Source of the DNA: Micromonospora sp. KC213
GTDB taxonomy: Bacteria > Actinomycetota > Actinomycetes > Mycobacteriales > Micromonosporaceae
Assembly (NCBI RefSeq): GCF_004348325.1
Contig: NZ_SMKF01000051.1
Span: 1 to 32,892, forward strand
Length of the DNA stretch: 32,892 nt
Direction of reading: 5' to 3'
The notes under the pieces are model-generated. The model searched no databases. It was given only the letters and a program-made list of their open reading frames with translations, and was not told the DNA's origin. A program made the position numbers and the translations under genes. Positions 17,053 through 24,490 of this stretch are shown piece by piece (position 1 is the first letter of the stretch; every line of letters starts with the position of its first letter).

Positions 17053-17095
17053 TTGACACACATGCGAGGTGAGGCGAACATTGTGAACGCTCACG
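17053..17095 (+). promoter_or_regulatory. Promoter with overlapping LacI-type operator, ABC importer operon
   Basis: TTGACA (17053-17058), 18 bp spacer, AACATT (17077-17082), with operator TGTGAACGCTCACG (17082-17095) directly abutting the -10. In the other five promoters the operator sits about 16-20 bp further downstream, so repression may be tighter or of another kind here. The start codon of the binding-protein gene is 34 bp further on. Confidence 0.7.
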
Positions 17096-17129
17096 GAATA
17101 TTTCGGCCGGGTTAACGGAGGAGAGCTCC

Positions 17130-18485
17130 ATGCTCGATAGAGACATCAGCCGGCGCCGCTTCCTCACCGGTTCGGCGCTCGTCGCGGGCGGCGCCTTCGG
17201 TGTGCCGCTGCTCGGCGCGTGTGACGCGAGCTCGGGTGGCGATTCGTCCGGTGGCGGCAAGACCGTGACGCTCACCGTCATGTACAAGAACAACGAGCTG
17301 ACCAAGGAGCACATCGCCGATTTCGAGGCGAAGCACCCTGGTATCAAGATCAGCTTCATCGAGTACGACGAGACGCGGCTCAACGCGATGCTGGCTTCCA
17401 ACGAGCCGCCGGACTTCGTCCGCGCGCCGGCGGTGGGCAGCGCCGCCAGCAACGCCCAGGGCTTGACCACCGCTCTCGACCCGTACCTGGACAAGAGCGC
17501 GGTGCTGAAGAAGGACAACCTGATGGCGGTCAACGAGAGCTTCCGCTGGGACGGCACGCGCACCGGCCAGGGTCCGTACTACGGCATCACCAAGGACTGG
17601 AGCCAGGACGCGACGCTCTGGTACAACCGGGCGCTGTTCGAGCAGGCCAAGATCCCGCCGCTGAGCACTACCGAGCCCATCTCGTACGACGAGCTGCTGG
17701 AGATCGCGAAGAAGCTGACCAAGAAGAGCGGCGGCAAGACCCAGGTGTACGGCCTCGGCGTGGAGTGGGCGTGGGGACTGTCCTCACCGATCTTCATGAT
17801 GATCCTTCAGCAAGGTGGGCAGGTCTACAACGCCGACCTGACCGAGACCGACATGACCACGCCGGAGGCCAGGCGGGCCATCCAGTGGTACGTCGACTTC
17901 GGGCAGGCGGGCGTCGGGCCGACCACCCTCGACCCGGCCCCGGACGGCGCCGACCTGTCGCTGTTCTTGGCCAAGCGGATGGCGATCACCCAGGACGGCT
18001 ACTGGTACGGCGGCAACTTCGTCAAGGAGTCCGAGGAAATCAAGAACAGCGTGGCGATGGCGCCGGCGCCGGTGATGGGCGACAAGCGGATCAGCCCTAC
18101 GTACGTCGGTTGGGGGGCCATGATCCCGGCCAAGGCCAGGCACAAGGACGAGGCATGGAAGCTCATGGAGTACTTCATGGCCGGGCCACCGTCGGAGGAG
18201 CGGGCCAAGAGTGGGTGGGGCTTGCCGGGCCTGAAGTCGCAACTGTCGCTGTTGCCGCAGGATCTGCCGTATCAGAAGCAGGCATACCAGACCACGCAGG
18301 CCGAACTGTCGCACGTCGCGCAGCTGCCGGACTCGCCATACATAACGGGGGGCGGCTGGTTGCCCGTGCTCGACAAGCACATCACCCGCGCGATCAAGAA
18401 GGAGATCACCGTCGACGCCGCCGGCAAGGCGATCACCGACGAGATCAACAAACTGCTCAAGCAGGGCAAGGATCAGATCGGATAG
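17130..18485 (+). CDS. Sugar ABC transporter substrate-binding lipoprotein
   Basis: A 451-residue family 1 extracellular solute-binding protein. The N-terminus has a twin-arginine motif (SRRRFLTG) and a lipobox LLGAC with C31 as the lipidation site, so it is probably Tat-exported and anchored to the outer face of the membrane. The body has the usual binding-protein pattern (VTLTVMYKNN, HIADFEAKHPGIKI, AWKLMEYFMAGPPSEERA). A GGAGG ribosome site precedes the ATG. It is the first gene of a three-gene importer operon. The position beside a decayed beta-galactosidase and under the shared LacI-type operator suggests import of galacto-, arabino- or rhamnogalacturono-oligosaccharides; the ligand itself is not readable. 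Confidence 0.9.
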   Translation: MLDRDISRRRFLTGSALVAGGAFGVPLLGACDASSGGDSSGGGKTVTLTVMYKNNELTKEHIADFEAKHPGIKISFIEYDETRLNAMLASNEPPDFVRAPAVGSAASNAQGLTTALDPYLDKSAVLKKDNLMAVNESFRWDGTRTGQGPYYGITKDWSQDATLWYNRALFEQAKIPPLSTTEPISYDELLEIAKKLTKKSGGKTQVYGLGVEWAWGLSSPIFMMILQQGGQVYNADLTETDMTTPEARRAIQWYVDFGQAGVGPTTLDPAPDGADLSLFLAKRMAITQDGYWYGGNFVKESEEIKNSVAMAPAPVMGDKRISPTYVGWGAMIPAKARHKDEAWKLMEYFMAGPPSEERAKSGWGLPGLKSQLSLLPQDLPYQKQAYQTTQAELSHVAQLPDSPYITGGGWLPVLDKHITRAIKKEITVDAAGKAITDEINKLLKQGKDQIG

Positions 18486-18493
18486 TGGTCGCC

Positions 18494-19438
18494 ATGGAAG
18501 CGGAAAGGGCGGGACGCGGGCGGCGGCGCTGGTCGCGGTATCCCAGCCGGACCTTCTACCTGTTCGTCTCGCCCTGGGTCCTCGGTTTCGCGTTGCTCAC
18601 CGCGTTGCCGCTCGGGTACGCGCTGCTGGTCAGCTTCACCAACTTCAACGGCCGCAACAGCCGGTGGCGTTGGGTCGGCCTGCGCAACTACACCGAGCTG
18701 GTACGCGACGCGGACGTCATCGCCAGCCTGGTCCGCACGCTGGCGTACACGGCGATCACGGTGCCGTTGATGGTGGCCGGCGGGCTGGGCCTGGCCGTGC
18801 TGCTCAACCGGCGGCTGAAGGCCGTCGGTCTGTTCCGGACGATCTTCTTCCTGCCCTCGGTGGTGCCGGTGGTGGCCATGGCGATCATGTGGAAGCTGAT
18901 CTTCAACCGGGACGCCGGCATCCTCAACGCGATACTCGAGAAGGTCAGTGTGGGACCGACCGCCTGGTTGGTCGACCCGAACGCGTTCTACGCGCTGATC
19001 ATCCTCACCCTGTGGGGACTGGGCGGTGGCATGGTCATCATGCTCGCCGCTCTCCAGGGTGTGCCGGCCGAGCTGGAGGAGGCGGCGGTCGTCGACGGCG
19101 CCAGCCGCTGGCACGTGTTTCGCCACGTAACCGTGCCGATGATCTCACCGGTCATCTTCTTCCAGGTGGTCACCGGCATCATCGCGTCCTTCCAGATCGT
19201 CATCCAGCCGCTGCTGCTCGCCGAGTCCAACCAGGTCGGCTCGGTGGCCCTGGTGCCGCAGAGCACCCACCTGTACATGGTGCAGGTCTACGAGGAGTTC
19301 TTTAACAACAACCGGTACGGCTACGGCTCCGCCATGCTTTGGGTGTTCTTCGTGGTCATCCTGGCCATCACCCTCGTGGTGCTGCGGTCCAGCCGGCTGT
19401 GGGTGCACTACCAGGTCGACAGCGAGGGCGAACGATGA
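18494..19438 (+). CDS. Sugar ABC transporter permease (MalF-type)
   Basis: A 314-residue inner-membrane permease with six or so hydrophobic segments (for example YLFVSPWVLGFALLTALPLG, the stretch around TIFFLPSVVPVVAMAIMW, and VFFVVILAITLVVL). The EAA loop that docks the ATPase reads EEAAVVDGASRWHVFRHV. ATG 18494 gives an 8-bp gap after the binding-protein gene; an in-frame GTG at 18485 overlaps that stop and is an alternative start. It pairs with the next permease as the transmembrane heterodimer of a CUT1-type importer. Confidence 0.92.
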   Translation: MEAERAGRGRRRWSRYPSRTFYLFVSPWVLGFALLTALPLGYALLVSFTNFNGRNSRWRWVGLRNYTELVRDADVIASLVRTLAYTAITVPLMVAGGLGLAVLLNRRLKAVGLFRTIFFLPSVVPVVAMAIMWKLIFNRDAGILNAILEKVSVGPTAWLVDPNAFYALIILTLWGLGGGMVIMLAALQGVPAELEEAAVVDGASRWHVFRHVTVPMISPVIFFQVVTGIIASFQIVIQPLLLAESNQVGSVALVPQSTHLYMVQVYEEFFNNNRYGYGSAMLWVFFVVILAITLVVLRSSRLWVHYQVDSEGER

Positions 19439-20328
19439 CGATTGTCCGTGACCCCGCACGCCCGGCGATCAAACCGGCCTCGCCGGCACCGGCGCGGCGA
19501 CCCCGGCGCACGGCCGACGCGGTGGGTACCTACCTTCTGCTGATGGCGCTGGCGGTGCTGTTCGCCGGACCGTTCGCCTGGCTGGTGCTCGCCGCGTTGA
19601 AGACCAAGACGGAGTGGGTCGCGATCCCGGCGAAGATCCTGCCGGAGAATCCGCAATGGGGAAACTTCACACAGGCGCTCACCGAAATAAACTTTGCGGC
19701 GTACCTCGGGAACTCACTCTTCCTGTCGTTTCTGTACGCGGTGCTGGTGACGTTCTCCAGCGCGGCCGTCGGCTTCGGTTTCGCACGGCTACGCGGGCGG
19801 GGCAAGCGTCCTCTGTTCATGGTGCTGCTCTCCACCATGATGTTGCCGCAGATCCTCACGCTGATTCCCACCTATGTGCTGTTCGCGCGGATCGGGCTGG
19901 TCAACACGTACTGGCCGTGGGTGCTGTGGGGCCTCGCCGCTTCGCCGTACCTCGTGTTCCTGTTCCGCCAGTTCTTCGCCGCCATCCCCGCGGAGCTGGA
20001 GGACGCGGCGATCATCGACGGCTGCGGATACGGCCGGATTTTCCTGCAGATCTTCCTGCCACTGTCCCGGCCCGTGCTGGTGACCTCGTTCCTGCTCTCG
20101 TTCACCTGGATCTGGGGCGACTACATCGCCCCCGCCCTCTTCCTCGACCCCGACCACACCACGCTGTCCGTGGCGATCTCGGCGTTCTACCGCGACCCGC
20201 ACGGCAACCCCGACACCATGCTGCAAGCGGCCGCCGCCACGCTCTACGTGGTACCCGTTCTGGTCATCTTCCTGTTCGCGCAGCGCTACTTCATCCGCGG
20301 CGTCCTCAGCTCCGGTGTAAAGGGATAA
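19435..20328 (+). CDS. Sugar ABC transporter permease (MalG-type)
   Basis: A 297-residue permease whose ATG overlaps the stop of the previous gene (ATGA), indicating translational coupling. Membrane segments include TYLLLMALAVLFAGPFAWLV and TLYVVPVLVIFLFA, and the EAA loop reads EDAAIIDGCGYGRIFLQIFL. The C-terminus ends YFIRGVLSSGVKG, typical of MalG-type partners. No ATPase gene follows. In actinobacteria such importers usually share a general MsiK-type ATPase encoded elsewhere. Confidence 0.92.
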   Translation: MTIVRDPARPAIKPASPAPARRPRRTADAVGTYLLLMALAVLFAGPFAWLVLAALKTKTEWVAIPAKILPENPQWGNFTQALTEINFAAYLGNSLFLSFLYAVLVTFSSAAVGFGFARLRGRGKRPLFMVLLSTMMLPQILTLIPTYVLFARIGLVNTYWPWVLWGLAASPYLVFLFRQFFAAIPAELEDAAIIDGCGYGRIFLQIFLPLSRPVLVTSFLLSFTWIWGDYIAPALFLDPDHTTLSVAISAFYRDPHGNPDTMLQAAAATLYVVPVLVIFLFAQRYFIRGVLSSGVKG

Positions 20329-20499
20329 CTCACGACGCACCGACACCGCTGACGTTTTCGTCGCCCGGGTCGACCACGCCCCAGTCGCGTCCAAGGATGC
20401 CGCTTCGTGGTGACGTCAAGCGGCCCATTGACGTCGTTCGGGCAGGTGGACGCCGTGATCGGCATCCCGGCACTCGGCATAGGCTTTGACATCTGTCGA
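20329..20499. other. Intergenic stretch, nothing recognised
   Basis: Between the end of the ABC operon and the next promoter there is no supported gene and no strong hairpin. Two near-identical GACGTC-containing segments around 20410 and 20430 are seen, but have no assigned role. Confidence 0.3.
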
Positions 20500-20557
20500 T
20501 TGACAAGTAGCTGTCCGACGGTGACACTATTGATATATATGAATGGGAGCGCTCGCG
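20500..20557 (+). promoter_or_regulatory. Promoter with LacI-type operator, PL11 gene
   Basis: TTGACA (20500-20505), 17 bp spacer, GACACT (20523-20528), AT-rich stretch, operator TGGGAGCGCTCGCG (20544-20557). The core AGCGCTC is kept; the flanks deviate from TGTGAGCGCTCACA. A leader of about 350 nt follows before the PL11 start codon. Confidence 0.7.
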
Positions 20558-20742
20558 GCACGTTCTGAGTAGGGCACCAGAACGAGGGCCACACTGCCCT
20601 GAGCGGCCGACCACGGACGCAGCTGCCCGCCGAACGCTTGGGCGTTTCCGTGCCGGTGCTGGCATGTCCTGATCCGCTGTGAGCGGTAGCCGGTGGGGCG
20701 GGGCCGGCTGAGGTACCCAATGGATCCCACGAAGGAGTCATC

Positions 20743-20877
20743 GTGTCGATGCAACGCGCAGCCTTCGTCAAGGACGCGGACGTCAAGATCGACGACGTTC
20801 GGTTTCGTCGGCGGCGGAACGCCGGCCACCCCCAATACCCACCCGCACAGCCCGTGATGGGCTTCGCCATCATCTGA
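20743..20877 (+). CDS. Small leader ORF with Tat-like start, upstream of PL11
   Basis: A 44-codon frame begins with GTG after AAGGAG, and ends 14 bp before the PL11 start. Its first residues (VSMQRAAFVKDADV) and the ribosome site copy the start of the esterase gene at 24491 (CACGAAGGAGTCAT, then GTG, MSMQRRTFLK), but the rest does not continue into a signal peptide or enzyme. It may be a leader peptide that couples translation to PL11, or simply the stump of an earlier gene displaced by PL11. The good Shine-Dalgarno suggests it is translated. Confidence 0.45.
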   Translation: MSMQRAAFVKDADVKIDDVRFRRRRNAGHPQYPPAQPVMGFAII

Positions 20878-20891
20878 CTCTGGAGATCATC

Positions 20892-23162
20892 ATGTTTTCA
20901 CGCAGACAACGCGTCGCGATGCTGTCCGCCGGCGCGGTGATAGCGGTGGCGGGCGCAGGGGTGCTCACCGCCGCGGCGGCTTCCGCGGCGGCGACCCGCT
21001 ACGAGGCCGAAACCACGCCCGCCACATGTGACGGTGTCATCGAGTCCAACCACACCGGCTACTCCGGCATTGGATTCTGCAACGCCAACAACGCGGTCGG
21101 GGCGGTGGCGCAGTTCACGGTGACCGCGTCCGTCGCCGGGGAGGCCACCGTAGCGGTGCGGTACGCCAACGGCGCGACCAGCAACCGTCCGGCGGACGTG
21201 CTGGTCAACGGCGCGGTCGCGCAGTCGGGTGCCGCGTTCAACGGCACCGGCGCGTGGACGACCTGGGCCACCACGACGCTGACCGTATCGGTGAACGCCG
21301 GCAGCAACACGATCCGGCTCAGCCCGACCACGGCCAATGGCCTTGCCAACATCGACTACGTCGACTTCGAGGTCGGTGGCCCGCCACCCACGTCGCCACC
21401 GCCCAGTTCGCCGCCGCCCGGATCGGGCAAGCAGATGGAGGACCTGAACCGCGGCCTGATCAGCGTGCGGTCGGGCAGCGGCAACCTGGTCTCCTGGCGG
21501 CTGCTGGGCACCGAGGCCGCGAACACGGGCTTCAACGTGTACCGCGGTTCGACGAAGGTGAACTCGTCGCCGATCACCAACTCCACCAACTACTTGGACT
21601 CCGGCGCCGCGGCCGACGCGTCGTACACGGTCCGCGCGGTCGTCAACGGGGTCGAGCAGGCGGCGTCGGAGGCCTCGCTGCGGTTCGCCGGCGGCAACTA
21701 CCTGGACGTGCCAATCTCCCGGCCGGGCAGCAACTACACCGCCGGCGACGCCAGCGTCGGTGACGCGGACGGCGACGGCCAGTACGAGGTCTTCCTCAAG
21801 TGGGACCCCTCCGATCAGAAGGACCCCGCCCAGGACGGGGTCACCAGCAACGTCTACATCGACGCCTACCGGCTCAACGGCACCCGGCTGTGGCGCATCG
21901 ACATGGGCCGTAACATCCGGGCCGGCGCCCACTACACCCAGTTCCAGGTCTATGACTACGACGGCGACGGCCGGGCTGAGATGGCGGTCAAGACCGCCGA
22001 CGGGACCCGCTCCGGCACCGGACAGGTGATCGGCGACGCCAACGCCCTGCACCGCAACTCAACCGGGCACGTTAACGCCGGACCGGAGTTCTTGACGATG
22101 TTCGACGGGCTTACCGGTGCGGTGCGCTCGACGGTGAACTACGAACCGGCCCGGGGCAACATCGCCGACTGGGGCGACACCAAGGGCAACCGCGGTAACC
22201 GGTTCCTGGCCGGGACCGCCTACCTCGACGGTCAGCGTCCCACTCTCATCATGAGCCGCGGCTACTACGAAAAGACCGCGATCGCGGCCTACGACTTCCG
22301 CAACGGTCAACTGTCCCTGCGGTGGAAGTTCGACTCCCGCACGGCCGGTAGTCAGTGGACCGGCCGGGGGGCGCACTCGCTGTCCATCGCCGACGTCGAC
22401 GGTAACGGTACCGACGAGATCATCTTCGGCGGTATGACCATCAACGCCAACGGCACCGGCCGCTACACCACCAGCTTCTACGGTCACGGCGACGCGCTGC
22501 ACGTCGGCGACCTCGTCCCCAGCCGGCCTGGCCAGGAGATCTGGATGATCCACGAGTCGAGCTCCAGCCCGGCGGCGACGTTACGGGATGCCAACAACGG
22601 CTCGGTCATCTTGCAGAGGAACAACTCCTGCGGCTGCGAGGGCCCGGCCCGTGGTGTGGCCGGTGACATCTACGCCGGTAACGCCGGCGCCGAATTCTGG
22701 GGCACCGGCACCGGACTGGGCAACCTGCTCAGCGCCTCGGGTACCAACGTGGGTCGCAACCCGAGCAGCTACAACTTCCTTGCCTGGTGGGACGGCGACC
22801 CGATCCGGGAACTGCTCAACGGCAACTACGTCGACAAGTACGGCACCGGCGGCGACACCCGCCTCATGACCGGCTCCGGCGCCCACTCCGTCAACGGCAG
22901 CAAATCCACTCCGTCGCTGTCGGGTGACCTGTTCGGCGACTGGCGCGAAGAGATCATCCTGCCGCGTGACGACAACAACGCCCTGCGCATCTACTCCACC
23001 CCCATCCAGACCGACCGGCGCATCTACACACTCTTGCACGACGCCCAGTACCGCGTCGCGATCGCCTGGCAGAACACCACCTACAACCAGCCGCCGCACC
23101 CGAGCTTCTTCCTCGGCAACGGCATGACCACCCCGCCGCAACCGAACATCCACGTCCGCTGA
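20892..23162 (+). CDS. Secreted CBM35-PL11 rhamnogalacturonan lyase
   Basis: A 756-residue protein: signal peptide (about 1-33), CBM35 (about 34-158), a Pro/Ser-rich linker, then a PL11 catalytic region (about 180-756). PL11 marks include the start QMEDLNRGLISVRSGSGNLV, the propeller Ca-binding repeats of DxDGDG type (VGDADGDGQYEVFLKWDP, YDYDGDGRAEMAVKTADG), GRGAHSLSIADVDGNGTDEI, and the end FGDWREEIILP. PL11 enzymes cut the alternating rhamnose-galacturonate backbone of rhamnogalacturonan I by elimination. The start has TGGAG six bases upstream; the leader and first codons are nearly identical to those of the CE12 gene at 29352, which removes acetyl groups from the same polymer. Confidence 0.95.
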   Translation: MFSRRQRVAMLSAGAVIAVAGAGVLTAAAASAAATRYEAETTPATCDGVIESNHTGYSGIGFCNANNAVGAVAQFTVTASVAGEATVAVRYANGATSNRPADVLVNGAVAQSGAAFNGTGAWTTWATTTLTVSVNAGSNTIRLSPTTANGLANIDYVDFEVGGPPPTSPPPSSPPPGSGKQMEDLNRGLISVRSGSGNLVSWRLLGTEAANTGFNVYRGSTKVNSSPITNSTNYLDSGAAADASYTVRAVVNGVEQAASEASLRFAGGNYLDVPISRPGSNYTAGDASVGDADGDGQYEVFLKWDPSDQKDPAQDGVTSNVYIDAYRLNGTRLWRIDMGRNIRAGAHYTQFQVYDYDGDGRAEMAVKTADGTRSGTGQVIGDANALHRNSTGHVNAGPEFLTMFDGLTGAVRSTVNYEPARGNIADWGDTKGNRGNRFLAGTAYLDGQRPTLIMSRGYYEKTAIAAYDFRNGQLSLRWKFDSRTAGSQWTGRGAHSLSIADVDGNGTDEIIFGGMTINANGTGRYTTSFYGHGDALHVGDLVPSRPGQEIWMIHESSSSPAATLRDANNGSVILQRNNSCGCEGPARGVAGDIYAGNAGAEFWGTGTGLGNLLSASGTNVGRNPSSYNFLAWWDGDPIRELLNGNYVDKYGTGGDTRLMTGSGAHSVNGSKSTPSLSGDLFGDWREEIILPRDDNNALRIYSTPIQTDRRIYTLLHDAQYRVAIAWQNTTYNQPPHPSFFLGNGMTTPPQPNIHVR

Positions 23163-23167
23163 CTCGG

Positions 23168-23203
23168 TTGGGGCGCGCCGGCCGCTGGGCCGGCGCGCCC
23201 CAA
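23168..23203 (+). terminator. Strong hairpin terminator after PL11
   Basis: A perfect 16-bp inverted repeat (23168-23183 and 23188-23203) with a 4-nt loop begins 6 bp after the PL11 stop codon. Confidence 0.9.
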
Positions 23204-23212
23204 CGGGCACCC

Positions 23213-23870
23213 CTAGACCGTGTTTCGTAGAGCGTCGATGTTGTGGCGTGGCGGTGATCGATAACTGAAGAGGTCTCCGGTAGTTGGTTCAGCGACCAAG
23301 CTAGAACTTCACACCGGAGACCTCGTGCCGAGCGTCGCGGCCGCGAGGCGACACGGCCTCACCGATGGGCGATGGGCGGTCCTTGAGCCGTTGCTGCCGG
23401 CCGGAACGGGTCGTGATCGGCCGCGCAGATGGACACTGAGAGCACTCCTCGACGGGATCCGGTGGCGGGTGCGGACCGGCTCACCGTGGCGTGATGTGCC
23501 GTCGGTGTATCCGCCGTGGCAAACCTTGTATCGATGGTTTCGCCGATGGCAGCGTGACGGCGTCTGGGCCCGAATCCTGGCCTTGCTGCGGGCACGGTCG
23601 GACACGGTCGGGTTGATCGGGTGGACGCTGAGCGTGGACTCGACCATCAGCCGTGCCGATCAGCGCGCCGCCGGAGCCCGCCGTGACGGCGAGGGGCAGG
23701 AGCCGCCCGGTGGTGTGCAGGCCGAGCCGGCAGATCATGGGCTCGGCCAGTGAGGGGAGGCTGGACCACCAAGACGCACCTGGCGTGCGAGCAGGGCCGC
23801 AAGCTGATGGCCGTGCTGGTGACGGCCGGGCAGCGCGGCGACAGCCCGCAGTGTCGCGCGCTGCATCAGA
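23213..23870 (+). mobile_element. Truncated IS5-family insertion sequence
   Basis: The left end is placed near 23215, where ACCGTGTTTCGTAGAGCG resembles IS5-type terminal repeats. The transposase reading frames follow. The similarity stops near 23855, well before the end of a complete IS5 transposase, and promoter-like DNA from the regulon follows on the other strand. No right repeat or target duplication is visible, so the right half has been lost. Confidence 0.65.
23325..23855 (+). pseudogene. IS5-family transposase, two overlapping frames, 3' truncated
   Basis: The first frame (GTG 23325 to 23753) encodes the N-terminal part: LTDGRWAVLEPLLP, LDGIRWRVRTGSPWRDVP, and the first catalytic Asp in SVDSTISRADQ. 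The second frame, overlapping from 23750, continues RGGWTTKTHLACEQGRKLMA and VTAGQRGDSP. Many actinobacterial IS5 elements make the full enzyme by a ribosomal frameshift between two such frames, so the shift near 23745-23755 may be natural. However, after GDSPQ the sequence diverges and the second Asp and Glu blocks are missing, so the enzyme is dead. Confidence 0.75.
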
Positions 23871-23899
23871 TGTGTTCCGGTCGAACGGCCAACTGTCAA
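23871..23899 (-). promoter_or_regulatory. Relic of a regulon promoter, no operator
   Basis: On the minus strand the sequence reads ATCGATTGACAGTT with TTGACA at 23899-23894, a 17 bp spacer and AACACA at 23876-23871, matching the -35/-10 architecture of the other regulon promoters. The spacer also resembles that of the promoter at 10237. The expected operator downstream is not present; IS5-derived DNA lies there. It points away from the esterase operon and back into the insertion sequence. Confidence 0.5.
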
Positions 23900-24058
23900 T
23901 CGATAGACGTCGACCCGGATTGGATGACTGCCTGCTGCGTTGACCCCGGTGTGCGACTAGACGGCCTGGGCGGTCTCGCGGCTTTGCGTCGCTCGGATCG
24001 GAGCGAGGGCCGTGATCGGCCCGTCCGCCTGGCTGCCATGGTGTGCTGGCGTCGTCTG

Positions 24059-24117
24059 TTGACAACTAGCTGTCCGGCGGTAACATATGTCGACACATAT
24101 CGATGTGAGCGCTCACA
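24059..24117 (+). promoter_or_regulatory. Promoter with perfect LacI-type operator, esterase-GH5 operon
   Basis: TTGACA (24059-24064), 17 bp spacer, AACATA (24082-24087), then the fully symmetric operator TGTGAGCGCTCACA (24104-24117). The spacer carries TGTCCGGCGGTAACA, which is shared with the promoter at 31405 and nearly so with those at 13479 and 20500. Confidence 0.8.
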
Positions 24118-24490
24118 GCAATGGGCGACTAGCTCTGGGCAAGGGCCGCGCTGAACGGGGCCGACCGCGGACCGAGCCGCCCGACGGTCAAGGAGGCATG
24201 TGATCACGCCGCGTTGACAGGCGTGAAGCGGTCGCGTAGCGGCAATCCCACTACGCCAAGCCGCTCTAGCGGGTGACGGCCAGGTCCCGCCCCGCAATCC
24301 GGCCGCGTTCTCACGCGCACCGAACCGCGACGAGTAGCACAAAGACCCCAGCCCGATCGCGGCTGGACGGTCTGCGACCACCTCAGAGACAGCGCCAGGC
24401 CGTCGGCCTGCCGGACGTGGCGTGCCCGATCCGCTACACCGGCACCTGGCGGCCGGCCCCCGAACTGTCTAACCCCACGAAGGAGTCATT
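24118..24490 (+). ncRNA. Long conserved 5' leader of the esterase-GH5 operon
   Basis: About 370 nt separate the promoter from the GTG start. The part at about 24155-24345 is clearly homologous to the leader at 31490-31680. The best-kept block is CAAGGAGG, one variable base, then ATGTGATCACGC (near 24190), followed by a possible stem-loop region (AGCGGC with GCCGCT, near 24237-24268) and by the block CGCGACGAGTAGC. No long ORF is shared between the two leaders, so conservation is at the nucleotide level. A structured leader or a very short translated element are both possible. Confidence 0.4.

Noticed and set aside
17784..19126. Minus-strand frames opposite the binding protein and first permease
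   Set aside because: Shadows of strongly supported transporter genes; the translations show no motif.
20898..22052. 384-codon minus-strand frame opposite the PL11 gene
   Set aside because: Val/Gly/Arg-rich shadow without recognisable motifs.
23896..24381. Minus-strand frames across the leader at 24118-24490 and the similar frame at 31483-31959
   Set aside because: The two share residues only where the operator and leader blocks are conserved as DNA; reading frame and length are not otherwise kept.
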